A stretch of DNA of 64,000 bases from contig CAZTXP010000037.1 of assembly GCA_964617355.1 (NCBI GenBank), positions 7,055-71,054 of the forward strand. The letters are read 5' to 3'. The position numbers and the translations under genes were made by a program. The notes under the pieces are model-generated. The model saw only the letters and a program-made list of their open reading frames with translations, was not told where the DNA came from and did not search any database. Shown here piece after piece: positions 6,333 through 15,370 of this stretch. Every line of letters begins with the position of its first letter. Position 1 is the first letter of the stretch. The stretch comes from CAZTDU01 sp964617355 (GTDB lineage: Bacteria; Pseudomonadota; Gammaproteobacteria; Burkholderiales; SG8-39).

Positions 6333-9325
6333 GCCGCCTGCCCGGCCTCGGCCGGCTCGATCGCGCGCGCACGCTGAACTTCACCTTCAACGGCCGCGCG
6401 CTGCAGGGCCATCCGGGCGACACGCTCGCCTCGGCGCTGCTCGCGAACGACGTGCACCTCGTCGGCCGCAGCTTCAAGTACCACCGGCCGCGCGGTTTCC
6501 TGTCGGCCGGGCACGAAGAGCCGAACGCGATCGTGCAGCTGGAGCGTGGCGCGCGCACCGAGCCGAACCTGCGCGCCACCGAGATCGAGCTCTACGACGG
6601 TCTCGACGCCGAGAGCGTGAACGTCTTCCCGAGCGTGGAGTTCGACCTGCGCGCGGTGCTGGGACTGGGTTCGCCGATCATGGTGGCCGGCTTCTACAAC
6701 AAGACCTTCAAGTGGCCGAAGGCGTTCTGGCAGGCGCTGTACGAGCCGATCATCCGCCACGCCGCCGGCCTCGGCCGCGCGCCGACCGAGCCGGATCCGG
6801 ACACCTACGACCGCATGCACTGGCACTGCGACGCGGTGGTGGTCGGCGCAGGCCCCGCGGGGCTCGCCGCCGCGCTGCCGCTCGCGCGCGCGGGGCTGCG
6901 CCTCGTCGTGGTCGAGGAAGCGCCGGAACTCGGCGGCAGCCTGCTGTCGCGCCCGGCGACGGTCGAAGGCGCCGCGGGCGCCGACTGGGCCGCCAGCGCC
7001 ACGGCCGAGCTGGAATCGCTTCCCAACGTGCTCGTCCTGCGCCGCACCTCGGTGTTCGGCTACTACGACCAGAACTACCTGATGGCGGTCGAGTCGCGCA
7101 CCGACCGCCTCGGCCCCGGCCGCGCGAACGACGTGGCGAGGAAGCGCCTCTGGCACCTGCGCGCGGCTCGCGTGGTGCTCGCCACCGGCGCGCACGACCG
7201 GCCGATCGTCTTCGGCGACAACGACCTGCCCGGCATCATGCTGGCCGGCGCGGCCTGTACCTACGCGCACCGCTACGGCGTGTCGCTCGGCCGCACTGGC
7301 GTCGCCTTCGTCAACAACGACGCCGGCTTCCGCCAGGCGCTCGACACGCAAGCCGCGGCGAAGAACCTTACCCACGTCGTCGATTCGCGTGCGCAGCCCG
7401 ACGCGGCGCTCGCGAGCAGCGCGCGCGCCCTCGGCATCGAGGTCCTCGCCGGGCACGTCGTCACCTCCGCGCACGGCGGCAAGCGCGTCGCCGCGCTGGA
7501 CGTGCTGCGCGCCGACGGCGGCGGCGCGCGTCGCCTCGACTGCGACCACGTGCTGGTCTCCGGCGGCCTGAACCCCGTGGTGCACCTCTACAGCCAGGCG
7601 CCGGGCGCGCTCGCGTACGACGACGCGCTCGCCTGCTTCCTGCCGCAACGCACGGTGCAGGCGGTCGAATGCGCGGGCGCGGTGCGCGGCTGCTTCACGC
7701 TCGAGCGCGCGCTCGCCGACGGCGCTTCCGCCGGTGCGCGCACGCTCGCTTCGCTCGGTCATCGTGCCGAACCCGTGCCGGCCGCGCCTCGCGACGATCT
7801 GCGCCTCGAGAAGCTGTGGTCGGTGCAGGCGCGGCTTGGCACCGAGCTGCCCGGCAAGCACTTCGTCGACTACCAGAACGACGTCACCGAGCGCGACATC
7901 CGGCTCGCCGCGCGCGAGGGCTTCCGCTCGGTCGAGCACACCAAGCGCTACACCACCACCGGCATGGCGAGCGACCAGGGCAAGACGTCCAACGTCGTCG
8001 GCCTAGCATTGCTGGCGGATGCGCTCGCGAAGCCGATCCCCGAGGTCGGCACCACCACCTTCCGGCCGCCGTTCACGCCGGTCACGTTCGGCGCGCTCGC
8101 CGGCCGCGACCTCGGCGCGCTGTCCGATCCGGTGCGCACCACGCCGATCCACCCGTGGCACGTCGCGCAGGGCGCGCTCTTCGAGGACGTCGGCCAGTGG
8201 AAGCGGCCGTGGTACTTCCCGAAGCCCGGCGAAGACCTGCACGCCGCGGTGAAGCGCGAGACGAAGGCGGTGCGCACCACCGCCGGCGTGATGGATGCCA
8301 CGACCCTCGGCAAGATCGACATCCAGGGCCCGGACGCGGCCGAGTTCCTCGAGCGCATCTACACCAACGCGTGGAAGAAGCTCGCGGTCGGCGCGTGCCG
8401 CTACGGCCTGATGTGCAAGGCCGACGGCATGGTGTTCGACGACGGCGTCACCGCGCGCCTCGCGCCGGACCGCTTCCTGATGACCACCACCACCGGCGGC
8501 GCCGCGCGCGTGCTCGACTGGCTGGAGGAGTGGCTGCAGACGGAATGGCCGGAGCTGAAGGTCTACTGCACCTCGGTCACCGAGCAGTGGTCCACGGTGG
8601 CGATCGTCGGCCCGCACTCGCGTCGCATCCTCAAGGCGCTCGCGCCGACGATGGACCTGTCGAACGCCGCGTTCCCGTTCATGACCTGGCAGGACGGCGT
8701 CGTCGCCGGCATGGACGCGCGCGTCTTCCGCATCAGCTTCAGCGGCGAGCTCGCCTACGAGATCAACGTGCCCTCGTGGCACGGCCTCGCGATGTGGGAA
8801 GCGGTCTGGGCCGCCGGAGAGCCGCACGGCCTCGTGCCCTACGGCACCGAGACCATGCACGTGCTGCGCGCCGAGAAGGGCTTCATCATCGTCGGCCAGG
8901 AAACCGACGGCACGGTGACGCCGCTCGACCTCGGCATGGACTGGATCGTGTCGAAGGCGAAGAAGGACTTCATCGGCAAGCGCTCGTTCGCGCGCGCCGA
9001 CACCGCGCGCGCCGGCCGCAAGCAGCTGGTCGGCCTGCTGCCGAAGGACAAGGCCTTCGTCGCGGCGGAGGGCTCGCACCTCGTCGCCGACCCGTCGCGC
9101 GCGAGGCACGATCCCGCGACCGGCAGCCCGTCGCTCGGCCACGTGACCTCGAGCTACTTCAGCCCCAACATGGAGACCGGCTTCGCGCTCGCGCTGCTGC
9201 TCGACGGCCGCGCGCTGCACGGCAAGACGGTGTGGAACGTGACCGCGCAGGGCTTGCAGGAGATGACGGTCTGCGACCCTGTGTTCCTCGACAAGGAAAA
9301 CAAGCGCCGTGACGGCATCGACTGA
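6329..9325 (+). CDS. soxA: Sarcosine oxidase alpha subunit
   Basis: Large subunit of 998 aa, full length. An N-terminal ferredoxin-like fold (residues about 15-110; FTFNGRALQGHPGDTLASAL) is followed by an NAD-binding Rossmann domain with AVVVGAGPAGLAAALPLARAG near residue 170. A FAD/NAD-linked middle region contains LATGAHDRP. The C-terminal half from about residue 600 is an aminomethyltransferase (GCV-T) fold starting near GVMDATTLGKIDIQGPDA. That fold binds tetrahydrofolate and captures the methyl group as 5,10-methylene-THF. It starts inside the soxD stop and overlaps soxG by 17 bp. Cytoplasmic complex with SoxB, SoxD and SoxG. Confidence 0.97.
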   Translation: MSRLPGLGRLDRARTLNFTFNGRALQGHPGDTLASALLANDVHLVGRSFKYHRPRGFLSAGHEEPNAIVQLERGARTEPNLRATEIELYDGLDAESVNVFPSVEFDLRAVLGLGSPIMVAGFYNKTFKWPKAFWQALYEPIIRHAAGLGRAPTEPDPDTYDRMHWHCDAVVVGAGPAGLAAALPLARAGLRLVVVEEAPELGGSLLSRPATVEGAAGADWAASATAELESLPNVLVLRRTSVFGYYDQNYLMAVESRTDRLGPGRANDVARKRLWHLRAARVVLATGAHDRPIVFGDNDLPGIMLAGAACTYAHRYGVSLGRTGVAFVNNDAGFRQALDTQAAAKNLTHVVDSRAQPDAALASSARALGIEVLAGHVVTSAHGGKRVAALDVLRADGGGARRLDCDHVLVSGGLNPVVHLYSQAPGALAYDDALACFLPQRTVQAVECAGAVRGCFTLERALADGASAGARTLASLGHRAEPVPAAPRDDLRLEKLWSVQARLGTELPGKHFVDYQNDVTERDIRLAAREGFRSVEHTKRYTTTGMASDQGKTSNVVGLALLADALAKPIPEVGTTTFRPPFTPVTFGALAGRDLGALSDPVRTTPIHPWHVAQGALFEDVGQWKRPWYFPKPGEDLHAAVKRETKAVRTTAGVMDATTLGKIDIQGPDAAEFLERIYTNAWKKLAVGACRYGLMCKADGMVFDDGVTARLAPDRFLMTTTTGGAARVLDWLEEWLQTEWPELKVYCTSVTEQWSTVAIVGPHSRRILKALAPTMDLSNAAFPFMTWQDGVVAGMDARVFRISFSGELAYEINVPSWHGLAMWEAVWAAGEPHGLVPYGTETMHVLRAEKGFIIVGQETDGTVTPLDLGMDWIVSKAKKDFIGKRSFARADTARAGRKQLVGLLPKDKAFVAAEGSHLVADPSRARHDPATGSPSLGHVTSSYFSPNMETGFALALLLDGRALHGKTVWNVTAQGLQEMTVCDPVFLDKENKRRDGID

Positions 9326-9944
9326 GCGCCGCAGCCCGCTCCATGCGCACTCGGCCCTGCTCGCGCAGGCGAGCGGCGACCCGTCGCGCTTCGCGATGCG
9401 CGAGCGCGCGTTCGTCGCGCAGCTGAACCTGCGCGGCGATCCGTCCGACGCCAGCTTCGCCGATGCGGTGCGCGGCGTGCTGGGCTGCGCGCTTCCGACG
9501 GCGGCGAATACGTGGACCGGCACGCCCGACAAGGGCGCGCTCTGGCTCGGCCCGGACGAATGGCTCGTCGTCGCGCCTGACGCCGAACGCACCGCCCTCG
9601 AGGCGTCGCTGCGCGCGGCGCTCGCCGGCCGCCATCACTCGGTCGTGGACGTCTCCGCCAACCGCACCGTGCTCGAACTGTCGGGCGCCGATGCCCGCGC
9701 GGTGCTCGCCAAGGGCTGCACGCTGCCGCTGCACGCGGCAGCCTTCGCACCCCCGCAATGCGCGCAGACGGTGCTCGCCAAGTCGCAGGTCATCCTGCAG
9801 GCGTGCGAAACGACCCCCGTCTTCCGCCTGTACGTGCGCAACTCCTTCGCGCACTATGTCGCCCAGTGGCTCGCGGATGCCGCGGCCGAGTCGGCGGCGT
9901 CGAAGGCGCTCGATTCGGACCGCATCGCCGCGCGCCTCGCCTGA
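9309..9944 (+). CDS. soxG: Sarcosine oxidase gamma subunit
   Basis: Fourth subunit (211 aa) with a T-protein-like fold. It starts at a GTG inside the last codons of soxA; the beginning MTASTERRSPLHAHS fits the family. Typical blocks are LGPDEWLVVAPD, SVVDVSANRTVLELSG and AVLAKGCTLPLH, followed by VYVRNSFAHYVAQWL-like C-terminal sequence (here RLYVRNSFAHYVAQWL). It completes soxBDAG. No purU or serine hydroxymethyltransferase gene follows, unlike the operon in some pseudomonads; an amidohydrolase follows after 31 bp. Confidence 0.94.
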   Translation: MTASTERRSPLHAHSALLAQASGDPSRFAMRERAFVAQLNLRGDPSDASFADAVRGVLGCALPTAANTWTGTPDKGALWLGPDEWLVVAPDAERTALEASLRAALAGRHHSVVDVSANRTVLELSGADARAVLAKGCTLPLHAAAFAPPQCAQTVLAKSQVILQACETTPVFRLYVRNSFAHYVAQWLADAAAESAASKALDSDRIAARLA

Positions 9945-9975
9945 GCAGCCCCCCCTTCCCTCGAGGAGGTCGAGC

Positions 9976-11634
9976 ATGAGCAAGATCACCGTGTACGTCG
10001 CCCGCCGCGTCCGCACGATGGACCCCGGTCGCCCCGTCGCCGAGGCCGTGGCCGTGATGGACGGTCGCGTCGTCTCCACCGGGACCCTCGCTTCGATGAA
10101 GCCCTGGCTCGACCGCCACGAGCACGTCATCGACCGCACGCTCGCGGACAAGGTGATCCTGCCCGGACTGATCGACCCGCACACGCACTTCTCGTGCTCG
10201 GCGGGCTACATGTCGCTCACCTACATCGGCCCGATCGAGTCGCCGGGGCCGGATGGCATCAACCCGCCGCTCTCCACGCACCAGCAGATCATCGACAAGC
10301 TGAAGGCCACGCACGCCGCCGAGAAGGATCCGAAGAAGCCGCTGCTCGCCTGGGGCCTCGACCCGGCCATGCAGGGAGGGCACCTGCACCGCGACGAACT
10401 GGACGCGATCACGAAGGACCGGCCGATCTGGGTGATCACCTACGCGCCGCACTTCGTCTATGTGAACAGCGCCGCGCTCGCGATCTCCGGGGTGAAGCCC
10501 GACACCACCATCCACGGCGTCGGCCGCTATCCGGACGGGCGCCTGAACGGCGTCTTCGTCGAGATCGAGGCCAAGCGCGCGGTGCTCGGGTCGATGCTGC
10601 TCGTGATCCAGAAGGGCGGCGGCGTGGAAGGCATCCGCATGATGGGCGACACCGCGCGACGCGCCGGCGTCACCACCACCGCCGAGCTGGTGTTCGGCAT
10701 GATGGACTTCGACCTCGAGTGGCAGGCGCACCAGGAGGCGGTGAACGACCCCGCGTTCCCGGTGCGCATGGGTCTCGTGTCGCTGGAAAACCCGCTCTAC
10801 AAGAAGCACGGCGACCAGTCCGCCGCGTTCCTGCTCGAGATGTCGAAGCAGAACAACGACAAGCTTTTCTTCCACGGCATCAAGTACCTGTCGGATGGTT
10901 CCTTCCCGGCGATGTCGCTGCGCCTCAACTTCCCCGGATACCTCGATGGCACGAACGGCGTGCGGAACGACATCCCGTGGGACGAGCTGCCGGCGCGCAT
11001 GATGCAGTTCTGGAAGGCGGGCATCCAGATCCACTGCCACGCCAACGGCGACCAGGCGATCGACGCGTCGCTCAACGCGCTGGCCGCGCTGCAGGCCGCG
11101 CACCCGCGGTTCGAACACCGCTTCACCATCGAGCACTACTGCATCAGCAACACCATGCAGGCGCGGCGCCTGAAGGCGCTGGGCGGCGTGGCGAGCGTGA
11201 ACCAGTACTTCGCGCACTACCGCAGCCAGATCCACGACAAGGAAGCCTACGGCCCCGACCGCGCGGAAGCGGTCGGCCGGCTGGCGACGCTCGACCGCGA
11301 AGGCGTGATCTTCGCGCTGCACTCGGACTTCTCGCTCGTCGTCGTGCCGATGCACCCGCTGACCGCGGCGTGGGTGGCGGTGAACCGCATCGCGGCGGAT
11401 GGAAAAACCGTGGTCGCGCCGGGCGAGCGCATCAGCGTCGAGCGCGCGATGCGCGCGGTGACGATCGACGCCGCCTACGTCATCGGCATGGAAGACAAGG
11501 TCGGCAGCCTCGAACCCGGCAAGCTCGCCGACTTCGCGATCCTCGAGGAAGACCCCTTCGAGGTCGACCCGATGAAGCTGAAGGACATCCGCGTCTGGGG
11601 CACGGCGCTGGGCGGCAAGCTGCAGCCGGCGTGA
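9976..11634 (+). CDS. Amidohydrolase family protein (YtcJ-like)
   Basis: Metal-dependent hydrolase of 552 aa. The start MSKITVYVARRVRTMD is preceded by GAGGAGGTCGAG. The composite N-terminal beta-sandwich ends in KVILPGLIDPHTHFS, which holds the HxH metal motif. Later blocks are IQIHCHANGDQAID, FTIEHYC and ALHSDFSLVVVP, where His and Asp ligands of the barrel are expected, and a closing GSLEPGKLADFAIL. No signal peptide is seen. Family members hydrolyse C-N bonds in N-acyl, imide or amidine compounds; the substrate is not identifiable. It follows soxG by 31 bp and overlaps a COG0523 GTPase by four bases, which suggests that the GTPase serves this metalloenzyme. Confidence 0.9.
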   Translation: MSKITVYVARRVRTMDPGRPVAEAVAVMDGRVVSTGTLASMKPWLDRHEHVIDRTLADKVILPGLIDPHTHFSCSAGYMSLTYIGPIESPGPDGINPPLSTHQQIIDKLKATHAAEKDPKKPLLAWGLDPAMQGGHLHRDELDAITKDRPIWVITYAPHFVYVNSAALAISGVKPDTTIHGVGRYPDGRLNGVFVEIEAKRAVLGSMLLVIQKGGGVEGIRMMGDTARRAGVTTTAELVFGMMDFDLEWQAHQEAVNDPAFPVRMGLVSLENPLYKKHGDQSAAFLLEMSKQNNDKLFFHGIKYLSDGSFPAMSLRLNFPGYLDGTNGVRNDIPWDELPARMMQFWKAGIQIHCHANGDQAIDASLNALAALQAAHPRFEHRFTIEHYCISNTMQARRLKALGGVASVNQYFAHYRSQIHDKEAYGPDRAEAVGRLATLDREGVIFALHSDFSLVVVPMHPLTAAWVAVNRIAADGKTVVAPGERISVERAMRAVTIDAAYVIGMEDKVGSLEPGKLADFAILEEDPFEVDPMKLKDIRVWGTALGGKLQPA

Positions 11635-12683
11635 GCCTGCGCAGTCCGATCGGAGTTCCGGCCGCCGATCCGCACGCGGCCAAGCTCGCGGCGTGGGAGA
11701 TGGTGAGCGGGCTGCTGGAAGCCGCGCGCTTCATCCCCGGCACGCTGCGCGCTGCGCCGGATTCGCTGCCGTTCACCGTGATCGGCGGCTTCCTCGGCGC
11801 AGGCAAGACCACGCTGCTGAACGAACTGCTGGTCGCGCCGCACGGCCGCCGGCTCGCGGTGCTGGTGAACGACTTCGGCCGCATCAATATCGACGCCTCG
11901 CTCGTGCGCTCGCGCACCGAGGACATGATCAGCCTCGAGAACGGCTGCGCCTGCTGCACCGTGGCGGGCGACCTGACGCGGACGCTCGTGCAGCTCGCGC
12001 AGCGCGAAGACCCGCCCGAGGCCATCGTGCTGGAAGCGAGCGGCCTCGCCGACCCGCGCGGCATCGCGCAGATCGCGCTCGCGAACCCGGCGCTGCGCCT
12101 CGACGGCCTGCTGGTGGTGGCGGATGCGGAGACGCTCGCCGCGCGCGCGGCCGACACCGCGACCGGCGCCGCCTTCCGCGCGCAGCTGGACGCCGCCGAC
12201 CTCGTGGTGCTGTCGAAGCTCGACCTGCTGGATGACGCCGGCCGCGCCGCCGCGCGCGCGTGGCTCGCCGCCGCCCTACCCGGCCGCCCGGTCGTGGACG
12301 CCGACCGCGGCCGCATCCCGGTGGAGGTCGCGCTCGGTATCCACAGCGGCCGCGACCTGCGAAGCGAGAAGCCGGTGCCGCCGGTGCATGCCGCGGGCAT
12401 CGCCAGCTGGAGCGTGCTCTGCGAGGGCGCGCTGGACGCGGCGAAGCTCGATGCAATGCTCGCCGCGCTGCCCGCGACGCTGTTGCGCGCGAAGGGGGTG
12501 CTGCACCTCGCGGACGACCCGATGCACCGCGCCGTCTACCAGCGCGTCGGCGCGAGAGCGAACCGCACGCGCGGTGAATCGTGGGGCGCGGACACGCCGC
12601 ACTCGCGGCTCGTCTGCATCGGCCCCGAAGGCGCGCTCGACGACGCCGAACTTCAACGCCGGCTCGACGCCTGCCGCGCCTGA
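11631..12683 (+). CDS. COG0523 (CobW/G3E) GTPase, probable metallochaperone
   Basis: A 350-aa G3E-class GTPase. Start GTG lies in GTGA at the end of the amidohydrolase gene. The P-loop GGFLGAGKTTLLNEL is at about residues 52-66, the metal-binding GCACC motif near 105-109, the Walker-B-like EASGLADPRG next, and the base-recognition loop SKLD after it. The C-terminal CobW_C domain (from about 260) includes LLRAKGVLHLADDP. Family members insert Zn, Co or other metals into client enzymes using GTP. The translational coupling to the amidohydrolase suggests that enzyme as client; this is inference. The metal and any Zur control cannot be seen. Confidence 0.92.
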   Translation: MSLRSPIGVPAADPHAAKLAAWEMVSGLLEAARFIPGTLRAAPDSLPFTVIGGFLGAGKTTLLNELLVAPHGRRLAVLVNDFGRINIDASLVRSRTEDMISLENGCACCTVAGDLTRTLVQLAQREDPPEAIVLEASGLADPRGIAQIALANPALRLDGLLVVADAETLAARAADTATGAAFRAQLDAADLVVLSKLDLLDDAGRAAARAWLAAALPGRPVVDADRGRIPVEVALGIHSGRDLRSEKPVPPVHAAGIASWSVLCEGALDAAKLDAMLAALPATLLRAKGVLHLADDPMHRAVYQRVGARANRTRGESWGADTPHSRLVCIGPEGALDDAELQRRLDACRA

Positions 12684-12695
12684 ACTAGCGCAGCC

Positions 12696-13862
12696 TCATC
12701 GCAACTTCGCCGGCAGCCGCGACGCCACCGCGATCCCGGCGACGTTGATGCCGGCCGCGATCAGCACCGCGGCGACGTAGCCCTGCGTGCGGTCGAAGAG
12801 CCAGCCGGCAATCACCGGCAGCGTCACCGCGCCGACGCACCACGCGATGTAGAGCCGCGCGGCGACCGCGCCGACCTGCGACTTGTCCCAGTAGCGCGCG
12901 ATCGCGGCCGCGGTGAGGCCGGAGGTGAAGCCGTAGCCCATGCCGATCATCGCCAGCGCCGGCACCGCGACGAGCGCGTCGGGCACGAGCGTGAGCAGCA
13001 CGCCGCCGGCGAGCGCCCACGCGTTCGCGAACATCGCGACCCACGGCACCGGGAAACGGTCCACCAGCCAGCCGCCGGCGATGCGCGCCGCCGCGATCGC
13101 GCCGGTGATGAAGGTCGTCGCGCCCACCGCGAGCGCGGTGCCGCCGCCGTAGGCCTTGACGATCGCCGCGGCCTGGCTCATCACCATCAGCCCCGAGGCT
13201 GCGGCGAGGAAGAAAGCGGTGCCGAGGATCCACAACACGCGCCCGTGGCCGGCCGCGGCGGCGGAGCCCGAGGCCGAACGACCGCGCGTCTCCACGCGCG
13301 AGAGCACGTACAGTGCGGCGGCGGTCGCACCGGAGCAGAAGAGGAACGCGCCGATCGCGCCCAGCGTCGCCTCGAGCCCGAAGCGCTCGAGGCTCCAGCC
13401 GAAGAGCGGCGCGCCCACCATCGCGCCGAGCGGGTAGTGGCTGACGATGTAGCCGTTGACGAGACCGCTCGGTTTCGCCATCAGCGCGTTCACGCACTGC
13501 TGGTTCAGCGTGAACGCGATGCCGGCCGAAAGCCCGAACAGCACGCCGAAGCCGACGAGCACCTGCGCGTAGCTCGTGCCCGCGGCGGCGAGCGCGATGC
13601 CGGCAGCGCCGAGCGTGCCGCAGCCGAGCGCGATCAGCGACGGCGGCAGCACGCGGTACAGGCGTGGCGACACGTTCATGCCGACGGTGAGCGTGATCGT
13701 CGCCAGCGCGAACACCGCGCTCATCTGCGCGCGGCCGACGCCCAGCTTCGCCTCGAGCGCGACGAGGAACACGCTGAACGCGTAGATCGTGCCGTAGGGC
13801 ACGTTCAGCACGGTCGCCGCCGCGATCGCGGCGGCGAGGCGCCGGCCCGGCGTCATCGCCAT
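12696..13862 (-). CDS. MFS transporter, oxalate/formate antiporter-like
   Basis: Inner-membrane permease of 388 aa with about twelve hydrophobic segments. The first membrane stretch carries NVPYGTIYAFSVFL, and LFGLSAGIAFTLNQQCVNA follows, as in the OFA/monocarboxylate branch of the major facilitator superfamily. It converges on the COG0523 gene (12 bp between stops) and is followed by an amidase on the same strand 19 bp upstream. Uptake or efflux of a small organic acid or of the amidase substrate is possible. The exact solute is unknown. The second Met (MAMT) could also be the start. Confidence 0.88.
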   Translation of the reverse strand: MAMTPGRRLAAAIAAATVLNVPYGTIYAFSVFLVALEAKLGVGRAQMSAVFALATITLTVGMNVSPRLYRVLPPSLIALGCGTLGAAGIALAAAGTSYAQVLVGFGVLFGLSAGIAFTLNQQCVNALMAKPSGLVNGYIVSHYPLGAMVGAPLFGWSLERFGLEATLGAIGAFLFCSGATAAALYVLSRVETRGRSASGSAAAAGHGRVLWILGTAFFLAAASGLMVMSQAAAIVKAYGGGTALAVGATTFITGAIAAARIAGGWLVDRFPVPWVAMFANAWALAGGVLLTLVPDALVAVPALAMIGMGYGFTSGLTAAAIARYWDKSQVGAVAARLYIAWCVGAVTLPVIAGWLFDRTQGYVAAVLIAAGINVAGIAVASRLPAKLR

Positions 13863-13881
13863 GCGGGTGCGGCGGCCGGGC

Positions 13882-15330
13882 TCAGTCGTAGCCGGGCGGC
13901 GGCTCGAAGGTGCGCAGATGGCGTTCCATCAACCGCGCGACGCCCATCGTGACGCGGTCGCCGTACTGCGGGCCGACGATCTGCACGCCCACGGGAAGGT
14001 TCTCTTTCGTGCGCGCGATCGGCGCCACCGTACCCGGCAGGTAGAACGCGCCGCTCCAGCCCGCCCAGAACATCTGCTGCGTCGAGGGCTGCGGCTGGCC
14101 GTTGACGTCGATCATGCGCTCCCAGCGCTCGCCGGCGGTGTTCTGCTTGAACGCGGCGGTGGCCGCGGCGGGGCAAAGCAGCACGTCCCAGTCGCGGTAG
14201 AACTCCGCCCACGCGAGGCGCATCTGGTGGCGGCGGTTCGACGCGACCAGCCAGTCCTTGTGCAGCGCCAGCGTGCCGCGCGAGGCCATCGCCTCGTAGG
14301 CCTTGCTGTCGCGCGTGTGCGACGAGCGGATCACCTGCCACTTGGCGAGGTCCTTGCCCGCGACGCGCGCCGACGTGGCGGCGCGCAGCAGCAGCACGAA
14401 CACCTCCCACGCTTCCTGCTCGTCGATCGCGGGGCGCGCCTTGAACGACACCTTGGCCCCCAGTTTCGCCATCGCGCGACCGAGCGCCTCGATCTCGCGC
14501 GACACGCTCGCGTCCACCGGTGCGACGCTGCTGGTCGGCATCACCGCGACGCGCAGGCCCTTGAAGGATTTCGGCGCCGCGCGCAGCGGCGCGAGGCTCC
14601 AGCCTTTCGCATCGACCTCGTCCGGCCCGGCGATCAGGTCGAAGGCGAGCTGCAGGTCCTCGGCGCTCCTCGCGAGCGGGCCGATCACCGAGATGTCGGG
14701 CGTGCCGACGCCGCCGGGCAGCGCGTGGCCGTTCATCGCACACACGCCCCACGTGGGCTTGTGGCCGTAGACGCCGCAGTAGTGCGCCGGGCCGCGGATC
14801 GACGCGCCGATGTCGCTGCCCAGTTCCAGCCCGGTGAGGCCGGCGGCGAGCGCCGCGGTCGCGCCGCCCGACGAGCCGCCCGGCGTGCGCGTCACGTCCC
14901 ACGGATTGTTCGTGGTGCCGTAGACCGGGTTGTAGGTCTGCCAGTCGGCGAGCATCACCGGCACGTTCGACTTGCCGAAAACGTTCGCGCCGGCGGCCTT
15001 GAGGCGCGCCACCGCGAGCGCGTCGATCTTCGGGACGTTGCGCTTCAGCTCGAGCAGGCCCCACGTCGTCGGCATGCGCGCGACGTCGAAGGACTCCTTC
15101 ACCGTCATCGGCAGGCCGTGCAGCGGCCCGCGCGCGCCGCGCGCCTTGTCCGCGGCCTTCGCGCGCTGGCGCCCGCCGTCGAGGTCGAGCACGCAGAGCG
15201 CGTTCAGCGCCGGGTTGTGGCGCGCGATGCGCTCGGCGTAGAGGTCGAAGAGTTCGAGCGCGCCGAGCTTCTTCGCGCGCAATGCCCGCGCGAGTTTCGT
15301 GGCGGACCAGAAGGCGGGATTGGAGGACAT
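13882..15330 (-). CDS. Amidase (amidase signature family)
   Basis: Cytoplasmic hydrolase of 482 aa. The start MSSNPAFWSATKLARALR is the natural first helix; upstream frame is unlike the family. The catalytic Lys is in GLPMTVKESFDV, and the serine-rich core reads TRTPGGSSGGATAALAAG, with the cis-Ser and nucleophilic Ser in GSSGG and GSDIGASIRGPA. C-terminal LPVGVQIVGPQYGD is typical of the family. It hydrolyses an amide to acid and ammonia; the specific substrate is not evident. It is on the same strand as the MFS gene downstream and probably co-transcribed with it. Confidence 0.93.
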   Translation of the reverse strand: MSSNPAFWSATKLARALRAKKLGALELFDLYAERIARHNPALNALCVLDLDGGRQRAKAADKARGARGPLHGLPMTVKESFDVARMPTTWGLLELKRNVPKIDALAVARLKAAGANVFGKSNVPVMLADWQTYNPVYGTTNNPWDVTRTPGGSSGGATAALAAGLTGLELGSDIGASIRGPAHYCGVYGHKPTWGVCAMNGHALPGGVGTPDISVIGPLARSAEDLQLAFDLIAGPDEVDAKGWSLAPLRAAPKSFKGLRVAVMPTSSVAPVDASVSREIEALGRAMAKLGAKVSFKARPAIDEQEAWEVFVLLLRAATSARVAGKDLAKWQVIRSSHTRDSKAYEAMASRGTLALHKDWLVASNRRHQMRLAWAEFYRDWDVLLCPAAATAAFKQNTAGERWERMIDVNGQPQPSTQQMFWAGWSGAFYLPGTVAPIARTKENLPVGVQIVGPQYGDRVTMGVARLMERHLRTFEPPPGYD

Positions 15331-15370
15331 CGCGGCATTATGCCGCTCGCGCGCGACCCGATCGCGAAAT

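Noticed and set aside
6292..9312. Long plus-strand open frame of about 1000 codons shifted against soxA
   Set aside because: Its translation is Arg/Ala/Pro-rich with no domain and lies entirely within soxA, which has full family motifs. High GC keeps alternative frames open.
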